Origin: Pseudomonadota bacterium
Lineage (GTDB): Bacteria; Pseudomonadota; Gammaproteobacteria; Burkholderiales; SHXO01
Assembly (NCBI GenBank): GCA_023430065.1
Contig: JAEZCG010000187.1
Location: 1-50,973, forward strand
Direction of reading: 5' to 3'
DNA: 50,973 bases
The translations under genes were made by a program, and so were the position numbers. Numbering within the stretch: the stretch's first letter is position 1; each line of letters starts with the position of its first letter. The notes under the pieces are model-generated. The model saw only the letters and a list, made by a program, of their open reading frames with translations, was not told the origin of the DNA and did not search any database. Below, in pieces: positions 39,215-47,871 of the stretch.

Positions 39215-40321
39215 CTAGGTCACGACGGCGGGCGGAGCCGTGCGCATCCGGGCGATGGCCTCCCAGTCCCATTCGATGCCCAGCCCCGGCGTCGCCGGCG
39301 GCAGCGCATGGCCGTCTTGCATCACCACGCGCGAGTGGGTGATGCGGTCGAGTTGCGGAATGTGCTCGAGCCAGGTCGCATTGGGCACGGCGAGCACCAG
39401 CGGCAGGTGTATCTCCATCAGGAAATGCGGGCAGACCTGGACGTTGAAGGTCTCGCACAGGTGCGCGACCTTGAGCCAGGGCGTGATACCGCCGACGCGT
39501 CCGACGTCCACCTGCACGATGCTGCATGCGCCGCGCTGCAGGTACTCGCGGAAATGCGCGGGATGATAGAGCGACTCGCCGATGGCGATCGGAATCGAGG
39601 TGGACTGCGACAGCAGCACGTGGCCGTTCAAGTCCTCGGCGGGTAGCGGCTCCTCGAACCAGAAAATGTCCAGGGCCTCGTAATGACGCGCGCGACGGAT
39701 CGCCTCCGACACGGTGAAGCCCTGGTTGGCGTCGGTCATGATGTCGTAGCCGTCGCCCAGCGCCTTGCGCACTGCCGAGAGGCGGGCAACGTCCTCGGCC
39801 ACGTGCGGCCGTCCGATCTTGATCTTCACCGCCTTGAAGCCCTTGGCTCGTGCCGCCTGCGCGTTCTCCACGACTTCGCCGGGGGACAGGTGCAGCCAGC
39901 CGCCCTCGGTGTCGTACACCGGGATCTTCGTCTGCGCGCCACCCGCCATCACGTGCAAGGGTAGATCTGCGCGCCTGCAGCGCAGGTCCCACAGCGCGGT
40001 ATCCACGCAGCACAGCGCGATGCTGGTGATCGCACCCACCGACGTGGCGTGGGTGAGCATGAACAAGTCCTTCCAGATCTCCTCGATCATTGCCGGGTCG
40101 CGCCCGATCAGCCTGGGCGCCATGTGGTCGCGCAGCATCGCGACCACCGATGAACCGCCGGTGCCGATGGTGTACGAGTATCCGGTGCCCTCCGAACCGT
40201 CGTCGCAGAAGACGCGCAGCATCGGCGTCTCCTGCATCGAGAACGTCTGGATCGCGTCGCTGCGCGGAACAGGCGGTTCGAGGTCGACCTGGAATATCTC
40301 GACACGGGTGATCTTGGCCAC
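39215..40321 (-). CDS. Enolase-superfamily enzyme (mandelate racemase/muconate-lactonizing group)
   Basis: A 368-residue enzyme of the enolase superfamily, probably an acid-sugar dehydratase or racemase; substrate not determinable. The key residues are visible: K166-x-K168 (KIKIG), metal ligands Asp197 (TDANQGF), Glu223/224 (WFEEP) and Glu249 (IGES), then Asp272 and His299 (CPHF). This Lys/Asp-His set is typical of the mandelate racemase subgroup. The open frame goes upstream, but GTG at 40321 has AGGAG eight bases before it and starts MAKITRVEIFQVD, the usual beginning. It is downstream of a TauD-like dioxygenase gene, same strand, 109 bases apart. Confidence 0.9.
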   Translation of the reverse strand: MAKITRVEIFQVDLEPPVPRSDAIQTFSMQETPMLRVFCDDGSEGTGYSYTIGTGGSSVVAMLRDHMAPRLIGRDPAMIEEIWKDLFMLTHATSVGAITSIALCCVDTALWDLRCRRADLPLHVMAGGAQTKIPVYDTEGGWLHLSPGEVVENAQAARAKGFKAVKIKIGRPHVAEDVARLSAVRKALGDGYDIMTDANQGFTVSEAIRRARHYEALDIFWFEEPLPAEDLNGHVLLSQSTSIPIAIGESLYHPAHFREYLQRGACSIVQVDVGRVGGITPWLKVAHLCETFNVQVCPHFLMEIHLPLVLAVPNATWLEHIPQLDRITHSRVVMQDGHALPPATPGLGIEWDWEAIARMRTAPPAVVT

Positions 40322-40430
40322 TGCAATGTCTCCTGATTTCGTTTCGATCGCGCGCACCGCGCGACGCAGGGTCACAACGACAACGCCGGACACGAGGTCC
40401 GGCGTCCAAATGCGGGCGCCTCAGCGCATC

Positions 40431-41333
40431 TCAGGCCGCCTGCGGCACCACCACGCCTTCCTGCTCGCAGCTCGGTGCGACGTCCGACGTGGTCGCCCGC
40501 TGCATGTCGCGCGGCCAGCGCAGGTCGTCGAACGGCCGCCCGCGATGCATGGTGCAGCGGTTGTCCCACATCACCAGGTCGCGCACGCGCCAACGGTGGG
40601 TGTAGACGAACTGGCGCTGCGTGGCATGCTCGATCAGCTGTGCGAGCAGGGTCTCCGCCTCGGCGTCCGGCATGCCGAAGATGCGTCCGGCGTGGGAAGC
40701 GAGATAGAGCCCCATCCGTCCTGATCCCGGATGCCGCCGCACCAGCACCTGCGGCACCGGCGGCAAAGCCTCGGACTCTTCTCTTGAGAAATCGGTGAAG
40801 CCCAGTTTCCTGCGCGAGTACATGATGGCGTGCTCGGCCACCAGTCCCTGCAATCGCCGCTTCGTGTTTTCCGGCAGCGCATCGTAGGCGGCGCGCATGT
40901 CCGCGTACTCGGTCTGGCCACCCACGGGCGGGATGGCACGCGCATAGAGCAGCGAGGCACGCGCGGGCAGCCGCTTGAACGAACTGTCCGTGTGCCACAG
41001 GCGGTTCGCCATCTCGAAGATGCGCTTGCGCTCGGTCGCGCCCCAGATCTCGTCTCCCGGTCCGAGGTTGGAGACGTCGGCGATCTCGGCACGCACGCGC
41101 AGCGCATGGCCGGGTCGGGTTGCGTGAATGGTGGTTTCCAGCGGGCCGAAATGGCGGGCGAAGTCGAGGTGCTGGTCGACGGACAGCTGCTGGTCGGGAA
41201 AGATCAGCACTGCATACCGATCGAACGCCATCCGGATTTCGGACAGCACCTCGGCCGATATCGGTGCCGAGAGATCGACATCGCCGACCTCGGCGACAAA
41301 GTGGTCGGTGACCGGGTAGATCGTCAGTGCCAT
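40431..41333 (-). CDS. TauD/TfdA family 2-oxoglutarate-dependent dioxygenase
   Basis: A 300-residue Fe(II)/2-oxoglutarate dioxygenase. The facial triad is complete: His114-x-Asp116 (LWHTDSSF) and distal His263 (NRCTMHRG), with an arginine for the co-substrate in the following stretch. The N-terminal DVDLSAPISAEVLSEIR and HFGPLETT segments are family-typical. Members oxidise taurine, 2,4-D, alkylsulfates and similar compounds; which one applies here is unclear. The ATG at 41333 begins the conserved region; the frame is open to 41399. It probably forms a small catabolic unit with the enolase-superfamily gene downstream. Confidence 0.92.
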   Translation of the reverse strand: MALTIYPVTDHFVAEVGDVDLSAPISAEVLSEIRMAFDRYAVLIFPDQQLSVDQHLDFARHFGPLETTIHATRPGHALRVRAEIADVSNLGPGDEIWGATERKRIFEMANRLWHTDSSFKRLPARASLLYARAIPPVGGQTEYADMRAAYDALPENTKRRLQGLVAEHAIMYSRRKLGFTDFSREESEALPPVPQVLVRRHPGSGRMGLYLASHAGRIFGMPDAEAETLLAQLIEHATQRQFVYTHRWRVRDLVMWDNRCTMHRGRPFDDLRWPRDMQRATTSDVAPSCEQEGVVVPQAA

Positions 41334-41460
41334 GGGTGAATGTCCCGCCTCGTGGTGCGCGTGATGCCTCGTCTGTCCTGGTTGCACACCGGCCGGCACC
41401 GGTTCGACGACGACGCTCGCGTCGTTTCGGCATTCGCGCGGAGCCAGCCGTGAACCAGCC

Positions 41461-42666
41461 CTACGAATGCAGCGCCTCGAACACGCCCGCAGCGCCCATC
41501 CCGGTTCCGATGCACATGGTAACCATACCGTATCTCAGGTTGCGTCGCCGCAGGCCATGCACCAGCGTCGCAGTGCGGATCGCGCCGGTGGCGCCGAGCG
41601 GATGACCGAGCGCGATGGCGCCGCCAAGGGGATTGACCTTCGCCCGGTCGAGCCCGAGGTCGTCGATCACCGCGAGGCTTTGCGCCGCGAAGGCCTCGTT
41701 CAGCTCGATCCAGTCCATGTCTTCCTGCCGCAGACCGACCTGCTTCAGCACCTTCGGTATCGCCATCTTGGGTCCGATGCCCATGATCGCGGGCGGCACT
41801 CCGGCCACCGCGAACCCGAGAAACCGCGCCAGCGGGGTGAGATTGAAGCGCGCCAGCGCAGCCCCGGACACGACGACCACCGCACCCGCCCCGTCGGAGG
41901 TCTGCGAGCTGTTGCCCGCCGTGACCGTTCCGCCCGCGGCGAAGGCCGGCTTGAGTCTGGCCAGCCCCTCCGGCGTGGTGCCCGCGCGCGGGCCCTCGTC
42001 CACGCTGACAGTACGCGTGACAGGCTTCACCTCCTGTGCGCGCAGATCCGCAACCTTCTCGTCGATGGTCACGGGTGCGATCTCGTCGTGGAACTCGCCC
42101 GTCTGGATCGCCGCGAGTGCACGCCGGTGGCTCTCGGTGGCAAAGGCGTCCTGCGCGGCACGATCCACCTTCCACTGCTGCGCCACCTTCTCAGCAGTGA
42201 TCCCCATGCCGTATCCGATGCCGATGCTCTCGTCACGATCGAAGATGTGCTCGCTGAACGAGATCTTGTTGCCGCCCATCGGGATCATGCTCATGCTCTC
42301 GGTACCCGCCGCGATCATGACGTCGGACTCGCCCAGCCGGACACGATCGGCCGCAATCGCCACCGCCTGCAAGCCTGAGGAACAGAATCGGTTGACCGTC
42401 ATCCCGGCCACCGAACTGGGCAGTCCCGCCAGCAGCAGTCCGACGCGGGCCACGTTCATGCCCTGCTCCGCCTCCGGCATCGCACAGCCGACCACGACGT
42501 CGTCGATGGCGTTGACGTCGAGCGAAGGAACCTCGGCGAGCGTCGCCCTGAGCGTGTGCGCAAGAAGGTCGTCGGGCCGGACGTAGCGAAACATCCCGCG
42601 CGGCGCCTTGCCCACCGGCGTGCGCTTCGCGGCGACGATGTAGGCATCCTGGATCTGCTTGGCCAT
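41461..42666 (-). CDS. fadA: Acetyl-CoA C-acyltransferase (3-ketoacyl-CoA thiolase)
   Basis: A 401-residue thiolase. Catalytic Cys95 lies in NRFCSSGLQA, the His in GHPLGATGA and the second Cys in CIGTGMGAAG, with NEAFAAQ also present. It performs the thiolytic step of beta-oxidation, releasing acetyl-CoA. It lies downstream of the fused hydroxyacyl-CoA dehydrogenase/hydratase gene and fadL on the same strand, with a 169-base gap that contains an imperfect repeat. Whether it is co-transcribed with them or has its own promoter is not shown by the sequence. The assignment to FadA rather than FadI or PhaA is based on the context. Confidence 0.92.
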   Translation of the reverse strand: MAKQIQDAYIVAAKRTPVGKAPRGMFRYVRPDDLLAHTLRATLAEVPSLDVNAIDDVVVGCAMPEAEQGMNVARVGLLLAGLPSSVAGMTVNRFCSSGLQAVAIAADRVRLGESDVMIAAGTESMSMIPMGGNKISFSEHIFDRDESIGIGYGMGITAEKVAQQWKVDRAAQDAFATESHRRALAAIQTGEFHDEIAPVTIDEKVADLRAQEVKPVTRTVSVDEGPRAGTTPEGLARLKPAFAAGGTVTAGNSSQTSDGAGAVVVVSGAALARFNLTPLARFLGFAVAGVPPAIMGIGPKMAIPKVLKQVGLRQEDMDWIELNEAFAAQSLAVIDDLGLDRAKVNPLGGAIALGHPLGATGAIRTATLVHGLRRRNLRYGMVTMCIGTGMGAAGVFEALHS

Positions 42667-42751
42667 CTTTTCGTTTACACCTCAATTTCCGCGCAGGTCA
42701 CCAAGTACAGCTGCATCGAACACAGAGCAACTGCGTTGAAAGTCAAGCTAT

Positions 42752-42780
42752 CTGCGGTGTTCCTCGGTGTCCTCCGTGTT
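42752..42780. repeat. Three imperfect tandem units between thiolase and dehydrogenase genes
   Basis: The units CTGCGGTGTT, CCTCGGTGT and CCTCCGTGTT lie head to tail in the 169-base gap (42667-42835). They resemble the dispersed CTCNGTGTCCTC-type intergenic sequences seen in some proteobacteria. The gap is visibly less G+C-rich than its neighbours and has no gene. Confidence 0.45.
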
Positions 42781-42835
42781 GAACGCCGTTGGCAGTTCTC
42801 CGCGTTCGTGCATGTCCTTAGTCGTGAAAACGCAT

Positions 42836-45322
42836 TCAGTTCCTCAGCGGCTTCCCGGTCTTCAGCGTGTGCTCGATCCGCGCCTGGGTCTTCTCGGTGG
42901 CGAGCAGTTCCATGAAGCCGCGCCGCTCCAGCGCCAGCAGCCAGGCTTCGTCCACCGAGGTGCCGGCCTCGACGTCGCCGCCGCACATGACGGTGGCGAC
43001 GGTGCTGCCCACCAGGTAGTCGTGCTCGGAGATGTACTGACCCTCGCGCATGTTGGTCATGTACGCCTTGATGGTCGCGATCGCGCTCCGACCCGCGACC
43101 GGAATGCCCGCGGGCGGCAACGGCGCCCGGTAGCCGGCTTCCGCCAGGGCGTTCAGTTCGCTCTTCGCGACGTGCAGCACTTCGGCGCGGTTCATGACGA
43201 TGCGGTCGCACGGGCCGAGATAGCCCATCGCGCGGGCCTGTGCGGCCGACTTGCCCACCTCGGCCATCGCCACGTTCTGGAAATAGCGGCGCAAGTGGGG
43301 AAGCACGTCGCCTCCGCGCGCCTCCTGTGCAGCGCGCAGCGCCAGTTCCTTGCAGCCTCCGCCGGCTGGCAGCAGTCCGATGCCGGCCTCGACCAGGCCG
43401 ACGTAGCTCTCCAGCGCCGCCACCGAGCGCGCCGAGTGCAGGATCAATTCGCACCCACCGCCCAGGGCCAGCCCTTCCACCGCGCATACGGTCGGCACCG
43501 GACTGTACTTCACCGCCTGAGTCATCGCCTGGAACTGCTCGACGATCTCTTCCACCCGCGCCAGCCTCCCGGCCATCAGCGCATCGGCGACGTTGAGCTT
43601 GCGCGCCGCCTTGAGCACCGCCGACTCGGCCTGCTTGCGCAACTGCCGCATCATCTTTGCGATGCCCGCGGGCTTGGGGGCATCCGCCGGGCGAGACGAC
43701 TGGCCGGAAACGTTCGCACCGGCCGAGAACGGCGGTTGCGGCTGCCACAGGATCAGGCCCTTGAACGCGCGCTCGGCTTCCTCGAGCGCCAGCATCACGC
43801 CGTCGATCACCTCCGGCGAGATGGTGTTCATCTTCGTGCGGAAGCTGATCACGCCGATGTCGTCGCCGGTCGTCCACATCCGCAGTGCAGGCGTCTCGAA
43901 CACCGTCGTGCCTGCTTCGACGCGTTCTCCGGCCAACCGCTCCGGGAAGGCCTGCCGGCGATACACCGCGAGCGACGAGCGCGGCACGGCTCCGCGTTTC
44001 GGACTGTACGAGCCGCGCGCCTCATGCACCCCCGTGCGCCCGGGCTCGCGCACCCAGGCAGGCAATGGCGCTGCGCTCATCGTCCTGCCCGCCCGGATGT
44101 CCTCGTCGATCCACCCGGCCACGTGCGACCAGCCGATCATCTGCCACAGCTCGAACGGCCCCTGACTCCAGCCGAATCCCCAGCGCATGGCAAGATCGAC
44201 ATCGCGTGCGTTGTCGGCGATGTCGGCGAGATGCACTGCGCAGTAGTGCAGCATGTCGCGCAGGCAGGACCACAGGAACCGCGCCTGCGGATGCGCACTC
44301 GCACGCAACCGGTCGAAGCGCTCGGAGACGTCTCGAGTCTTGAGGATGTCGACGACTTCGGCGTCCGCCTCGCCCCGGGAAGGCCGATAGTCCATGCTCA
44401 CCCGGTCCAGCACCTGAATCTCCTGACCGGCCTTGCGATAGATGCCTCGCTGGCTCTTATGACCGAGCGCGCCCTGGTCGATCAGCGCCCGACACCAGTC
44501 CGGCAGCTTGAAGTGTGCGTGCCAGGGATCCTCCGGCAATCCGTTCACCATGGTGTCCACGACATGCGCCAGCGTGTCGAGGCCGACCAGGTCGGCGGTG
44601 CGATACGTCGCGCTCTTGGGACGGCCGATCAGCGGTCCGGTGAGTGCATCCACGACATCGAAACCCAACTCGAAGGCCTGGGTGTGGTGCATGGCGGCCA
44701 GGATCGAGAACACGCCGATGCGGTTGGCGATGAAGTTCGGCGTGTCCTGCGCGCGCACCACACCCTTGCCCAGTGTCGTGGTCAGAAACGCTTCGAGCGC
44801 GTCGAGCGTTGCCGGGTCGCTCTCGCCGGCGGGAATCAGCTCGACCAGATACATGTAGCGCGGCGGATTGAAGAAGTGCACCCCGGCAAAGCGGGCGCGC
44901 AACGCCGGCGGAAGCGACTGCGCCAGCGCCTGGATGGACAGGCCCGAGGTGTTGCTCGCGAACACCGTCGTCTCGCCCAGATGCGGCGCCACGCGTGCGT
45001 AGAGCGCATTCTTGATGTCCATGCGCTCGGCCACGGCTTCGATCACCAGGTCGCAATCGCGCAGCAGCGCGAGGTCGTCGTCGTAGTTGGCGGGATGAAT
45101 GCTCGCAGCGAGATCGGGCGCGGCCAGGGGCTGCGGGTCCATCGTGCGCAGCTGGTCCAGCGCCCGCCGGACGTTGCCGTAGGGATCGCCCTGTGCAGCG
45201 GCCAATTCGAACAGGACGACGGGCACACCCGCATTGACAAACTGCGCGGCGATCTGCGCCCCCATGACGCCGGCACCGAGCACGGCTGCCCTGCGCACGG
45301 GCAGCGGACGGGAAACAGCCAC
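42836..45322 (-). CDS. Fused 3-hydroxyacyl-CoA dehydrogenase / enoyl-CoA hydratase
   Basis: An 828-residue bifunctional beta-oxidation enzyme with the domain order dehydrogenase first, hydratase last, the reverse of FadB. The N-terminal NAD domain has AAVLGAGVMGAQIAAQFV and the catalytic region FAGVHFFNPPRYMYLVELI. The crotonase domain begins about residue 480, with both active-site glutamates apparently present (LALGGGCEL and VEAGIGLLPAGGG). Between FSAGAN and YSPVPTVCAVEG there are about 65 residues, which seems longer than usual. The start codon is GTG at 45322. It lies 10 bases after fadL and is upstream of the thiolase. Confidence 0.93.
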   Translation of the reverse strand: MAVSRPLPVRRAAVLGAGVMGAQIAAQFVNAGVPVVLFELAAAQGDPYGNVRRALDQLRTMDPQPLAAPDLAASIHPANYDDDLALLRDCDLVIEAVAERMDIKNALYARVAPHLGETTVFASNTSGLSIQALAQSLPPALRARFAGVHFFNPPRYMYLVELIPAGESDPATLDALEAFLTTTLGKGVVRAQDTPNFIANRIGVFSILAAMHHTQAFELGFDVVDALTGPLIGRPKSATYRTADLVGLDTLAHVVDTMVNGLPEDPWHAHFKLPDWCRALIDQGALGHKSQRGIYRKAGQEIQVLDRVSMDYRPSRGEADAEVVDILKTRDVSERFDRLRASAHPQARFLWSCLRDMLHYCAVHLADIADNARDVDLAMRWGFGWSQGPFELWQMIGWSHVAGWIDEDIRAGRTMSAAPLPAWVREPGRTGVHEARGSYSPKRGAVPRSSLAVYRRQAFPERLAGERVEAGTTVFETPALRMWTTGDDIGVISFRTKMNTISPEVIDGVMLALEEAERAFKGLILWQPQPPFSAGANVSGQSSRPADAPKPAGIAKMMRQLRKQAESAVLKAARKLNVADALMAGRLARVEEIVEQFQAMTQAVKYSPVPTVCAVEGLALGGGCELILHSARSVAALESYVGLVEAGIGLLPAGGGCKELALRAAQEARGGDVLPHLRRYFQNVAMAEVGKSAAQARAMGYLGPCDRIVMNRAEVLHVAKSELNALAEAGYRAPLPPAGIPVAGRSAIATIKAYMTNMREGQYISEHDYLVGSTVATVMCGGDVEAGTSVDEAWLLALERRGFMELLATEKTQARIEHTLKTGKPLRN

Positions 45323-45332
45323 GCCGCCCCCG

Positions 45333-46604
45333 TCAGAACGAGAACGCGACCTGCGCGCTGAGGATGTCCACGCTGCCTTCGTACTCGCCGGTCAGTCGAC
45401 CGCTGGCAGGAAGCTGGTTGTCGTCGATCGATGCATCGGCGAGGAACAGATGCGCGTAGCCGAAGTCGACGGACAGGTTTGCGCGCGGTCTCCACTGGGC
45501 GCCGAGCGCGACCCAGGTACGACTGTTGTCGGGGATTCGCGCGGTCCGGAACCGGTCCGAGACCGGCGTCTCGTCGTAGGCCACACCGCCGCGCAGCTTC
45601 CAGGCATCGTTTACGCGATAGCTCAGGCCGAAGGAGATTCGCCAGCTGTCGTCCCAGTTCTCCGGTGTCGACTGCAGCAGAGTGCCGTCGCTGCGATATA
45701 CGTCCAGCGTCTTGAACCGGCTCCAGTTCGTCCAGGTCACGTCACCCATAAAATCCCAGCGATCGTCGAAGCGCTGGAACACGCTTAGCGAAGCACTTTC
45801 GGGAAGCGTCGCCCTGGCGTAGATCGGACCGTCCGGTGCCGCGGCGGGCGGCACCAGCGCCGGCCGATCGAAGGTCACATCCCCTTCCAGTTTGTGCGCG
45901 ATCGCCGAGCGGTAGGCAAGGCCGACGCGCAGATCGGGTGTCGCGGAAAAGATCGCACCGACGTTCCAGCCCCAGCTGCCGTCGTCCTCGCCTTCGACCT
46001 TCACCTGCCCTTCGCCGCCTAGCCCGAAGTTGACGGCCCGCGTGAGGGTCGCTTCCGCATACTGGTAGTTGATCCCGGCCCCCAGGGAGAGGCGCTCACT
46101 GACCTTGAATGCCAAGGCGGGATTGAGATTGATGGTCTTCAGGTCGGACTTGATTGCCTGGAAACGACCCATCCAGTCGTCGTCGTACTCGGTCTTGAGC
46201 CCGAACGGGGCGTTCACGCCCACGCCGACTGCGAGGCGCTCGGTCAGCATCCATGAGAAATACGCATTGGGAACGATGGACAGATCACCCGCATCACCGC
46301 CCTCGCCGCCCAGCGCCTTTCCGGCACCGGCAATCGATCCGTCGTTGTCAAACTTTGCCGAGGACCTGATCGCATGACCCGCTACCACGATCTGCCGTCC
46401 AGGAACGAAGGTCAGGCCCGCAGGATTGAAGAAGATGGTGCTCGCATCCTCGGCGGCAGCCGCCGCGCCCGCGTACGCGTTGCCCAGGCCGCTGGCGTTC
46501 TGCTCGATCAGGGCGAATCCCGCGGCGTGCACGTCGCCGCATAAGGCCCCGGTCAGTCCGCCGACCGCCAACAGCCATTCAACACGTTCCCCGCTGCGCT
46601 TCAT
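45333..46604 (-). CDS. fadL: Outer-membrane long-chain fatty acid transporter FadL
   Basis: A 423-residue outer-membrane beta-barrel. A signal peptide leads to the diagnostic FadL N-terminus (AGFALIEQNASGLGNAYAGA followed by the DASTIFFNPAGLT hatch motif) and the NPALAFKVSERLSLGAG segment. The chain ends in aromatic QVAFSF, typical of barrel insertion signals. It moves long-chain fatty acids or other hydrophobic molecules across the outer membrane. The ATG at 46604 follows AGGAGGAGA. The dehydrogenase/hydratase gene starts 10 bases downstream, so import and degradation are co-encoded. Confidence 0.96.
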   Translation of the reverse strand: MKRSGERVEWLLAVGGLTGALCGDVHAAGFALIEQNASGLGNAYAGAAAAAEDASTIFFNPAGLTFVPGRQIVVAGHAIRSSAKFDNDGSIAGAGKALGGEGGDAGDLSIVPNAYFSWMLTERLAVGVGVNAPFGLKTEYDDDWMGRFQAIKSDLKTINLNPALAFKVSERLSLGAGINYQYAEATLTRAVNFGLGGEGQVKVEGEDDGSWGWNVGAIFSATPDLRVGLAYRSAIAHKLEGDVTFDRPALVPPAAAPDGPIYARATLPESASLSVFQRFDDRWDFMGDVTWTNWSRFKTLDVYRSDGTLLQSTPENWDDSWRISFGLSYRVNDAWKLRGGVAYDETPVSDRFRTARIPDNSRTWVALGAQWRPRANLSVDFGYAHLFLADASIDDNQLPASGRLTGEYEGSVDILSAQVAFSF

Positions 46605-46660
46605 CAGTCGTCTCCTCCTCTGAACATCGCTGCGCGCCGCCTCGGCACGCTTCGTTCCCG

Positions 46661-47083
46661 CTAGCCATCCGCGCCGGCGACCGGGCGCGGACGACGCTCT
46701 CCATCCACCGCCACATAGGTCAGCGTTGCTTCCGTCACCTTTACCGTGATCTCCTGTTCGAATCTTCGCTGCGCATAGACCTCCACGTTGACGGTGATGG
46801 AGGTCCTGCCAACGCGCGCGACCTCCGCGAAGAAGCTCACCAGGTCACCGATCAGGACCGGCTGCTTGAACACGAACGAATTGACCGCGATCGTCGCAAC
46901 CCTGCCCTTGGCCAGTCGCAGCGCCGGAATGCTGCCCGCGATGTCGACCTGGGACATGATCCATCCGCCGAAGATATCCCCGGAGGGATTGGCGTCGGCC
47001 GGCATCGGCACCACACGCAGGACCGGTTCCCGACCGGCAGGCAACTCCCCATGGTGTTCCTCGCTATGCGACGTCTGATCCAT
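46661..47083 (-). CDS. yciA: Acyl-CoA thioesterase YciA
   Basis: A 140-residue hot-dog-fold thioesterase. The YciA signature is clear (NPSGDIFGGWIMSQVDIAGS, with the catalytic Asp in the MSQVD/NPSGDIFGG region), followed by VAVNSFVFKQPV-type strands. It hydrolyses a range of acyl-CoAs and may return CoA to the pool. The ATG at 47083 has AGGTGA upstream and lies two bases after the crotonase stop, so it is the last gene of the fadE-crotonase-yciA unit. Confidence 0.93.
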   Translation of the reverse strand: MDQTSHSEEHHGELPAGREPVLRVVPMPADANPSGDIFGGWIMSQVDIAGSIPALRLAKGRVATIAVNSFVFKQPVLIGDLVSFFAEVARVGRTSITVNVEVYAQRRFEQEITVKVTEATLTYVAVDGERRPRPVAGADG

Positions 47084-47085
47084 AG

Positions 47086-47871
47086 TCACCTGCCGATGAA
47101 CGCCGGCGTGCGCTTCTCCACGAAGGCCCTGAGGCCCTCCGCGAGGTCCGCCGTCTTCGCACAGCGGGCGAAGGCGAACAACTCCTCTTCCATCTGCGTC
47201 TCCATCGAGTGGGACAACGAGGCATTGAGCAGGCGCTTGGCTTCGCCATGGGCGAGCGTGGGTCCGCTGGCAAGCCGCTGTGCGATGGCCTGGGTGCGCG
47301 CCTCGCGATCGGCGTCTGGAACGACCCAGTTCACCAGGCCCAGCTGCTGTGCGGTGGACGCATCGAACAGGTCGGGCAGCATGGTGAGTTCCATCGCGCG
47401 TTTCATCCCGACCAGGCGAGGCAGGAAGAACGTGCCACCTCCGTCCGGGCTCGCCCCGATGTTGGCGTACGCAAGCGAGAAGCGGGTGCGTTGCGCGGCC
47501 AGGGCCAGATCCGCCGCGCAAAGGATGCTGAAGCCTGCCCCGGCCACGGCGCCGTGCACGCTGGCCAGGACCGGCTTGGCCATGCGTCGCAATGCCTGGA
47601 TGGCGAAATGCATCTCCCGGCCCCAGCGCACGATGATCTCGGGCAGTTCGGCCACCCGATCTGCGAACAGTGCCACGTCACCGCCGCTGGCGAATGCCTT
47701 GCCACGACCCTCGAGGACGACGCAGCGGACCGTCGCATCGTGCTCGAAGGACTCCGCGGCTGTGCGGAACGCGACCATCATGCGCTCGTCGAGCGCGTTG
47801 AGCACATCGGGTCGATTGAAGGCGATCGTCCCGATTCCGTTCTCGACGCTCGTTACTACCGTTGGATTCAT
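47086..47871 (-). CDS. Enoyl-CoA hydratase/isomerase family protein (PaaG-like)
   Basis: A 261-residue crotonase-fold protein. The oxyanion-hole regions are recognisable (GRGKAFASGGDVALF and VHGAVAGAGFSILCA). However, the two glutamates of classical enoyl-CoA hydratases are not seen: the GGGCE position reads GAGFS and the second region reads YANIGASPDGGGTFFLP, with a single Asp. That pattern is that of PaaG-like isomerases. It may therefore isomerise rather than hydrate double bonds. Its ATG overlaps the fadE stop (ATGA) and yciA follows two bases later. Confidence 0.9.
   Translation of the reverse strand: MNPTVVTSVENGIGTIAFNRPDVLNALDERMMVAFRTAAESFEHDATVRCVVLEGRGKAFASGGDVALFADRVAELPEIIVRWGREMHFAIQALRRMAKPVLASVHGAVAGAGFSILCAADLALAAQRTRFSLAYANIGASPDGGGTFFLPRLVGMKRAMELTMLPDLFDASTAQQLGLVNWVVPDADREARTQAIAQRLASGPTLAHGEAKRLLNASLSHSMETQMEEELFAFARCAKTADLAEGLRAFVEKRTPAFIGR

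Noticed and set aside
42767..45361. 864-codon plus-strand frame opposite the dehydrogenase/hydratase
   Set aside because: Antisense shadow with biased composition and no motif.
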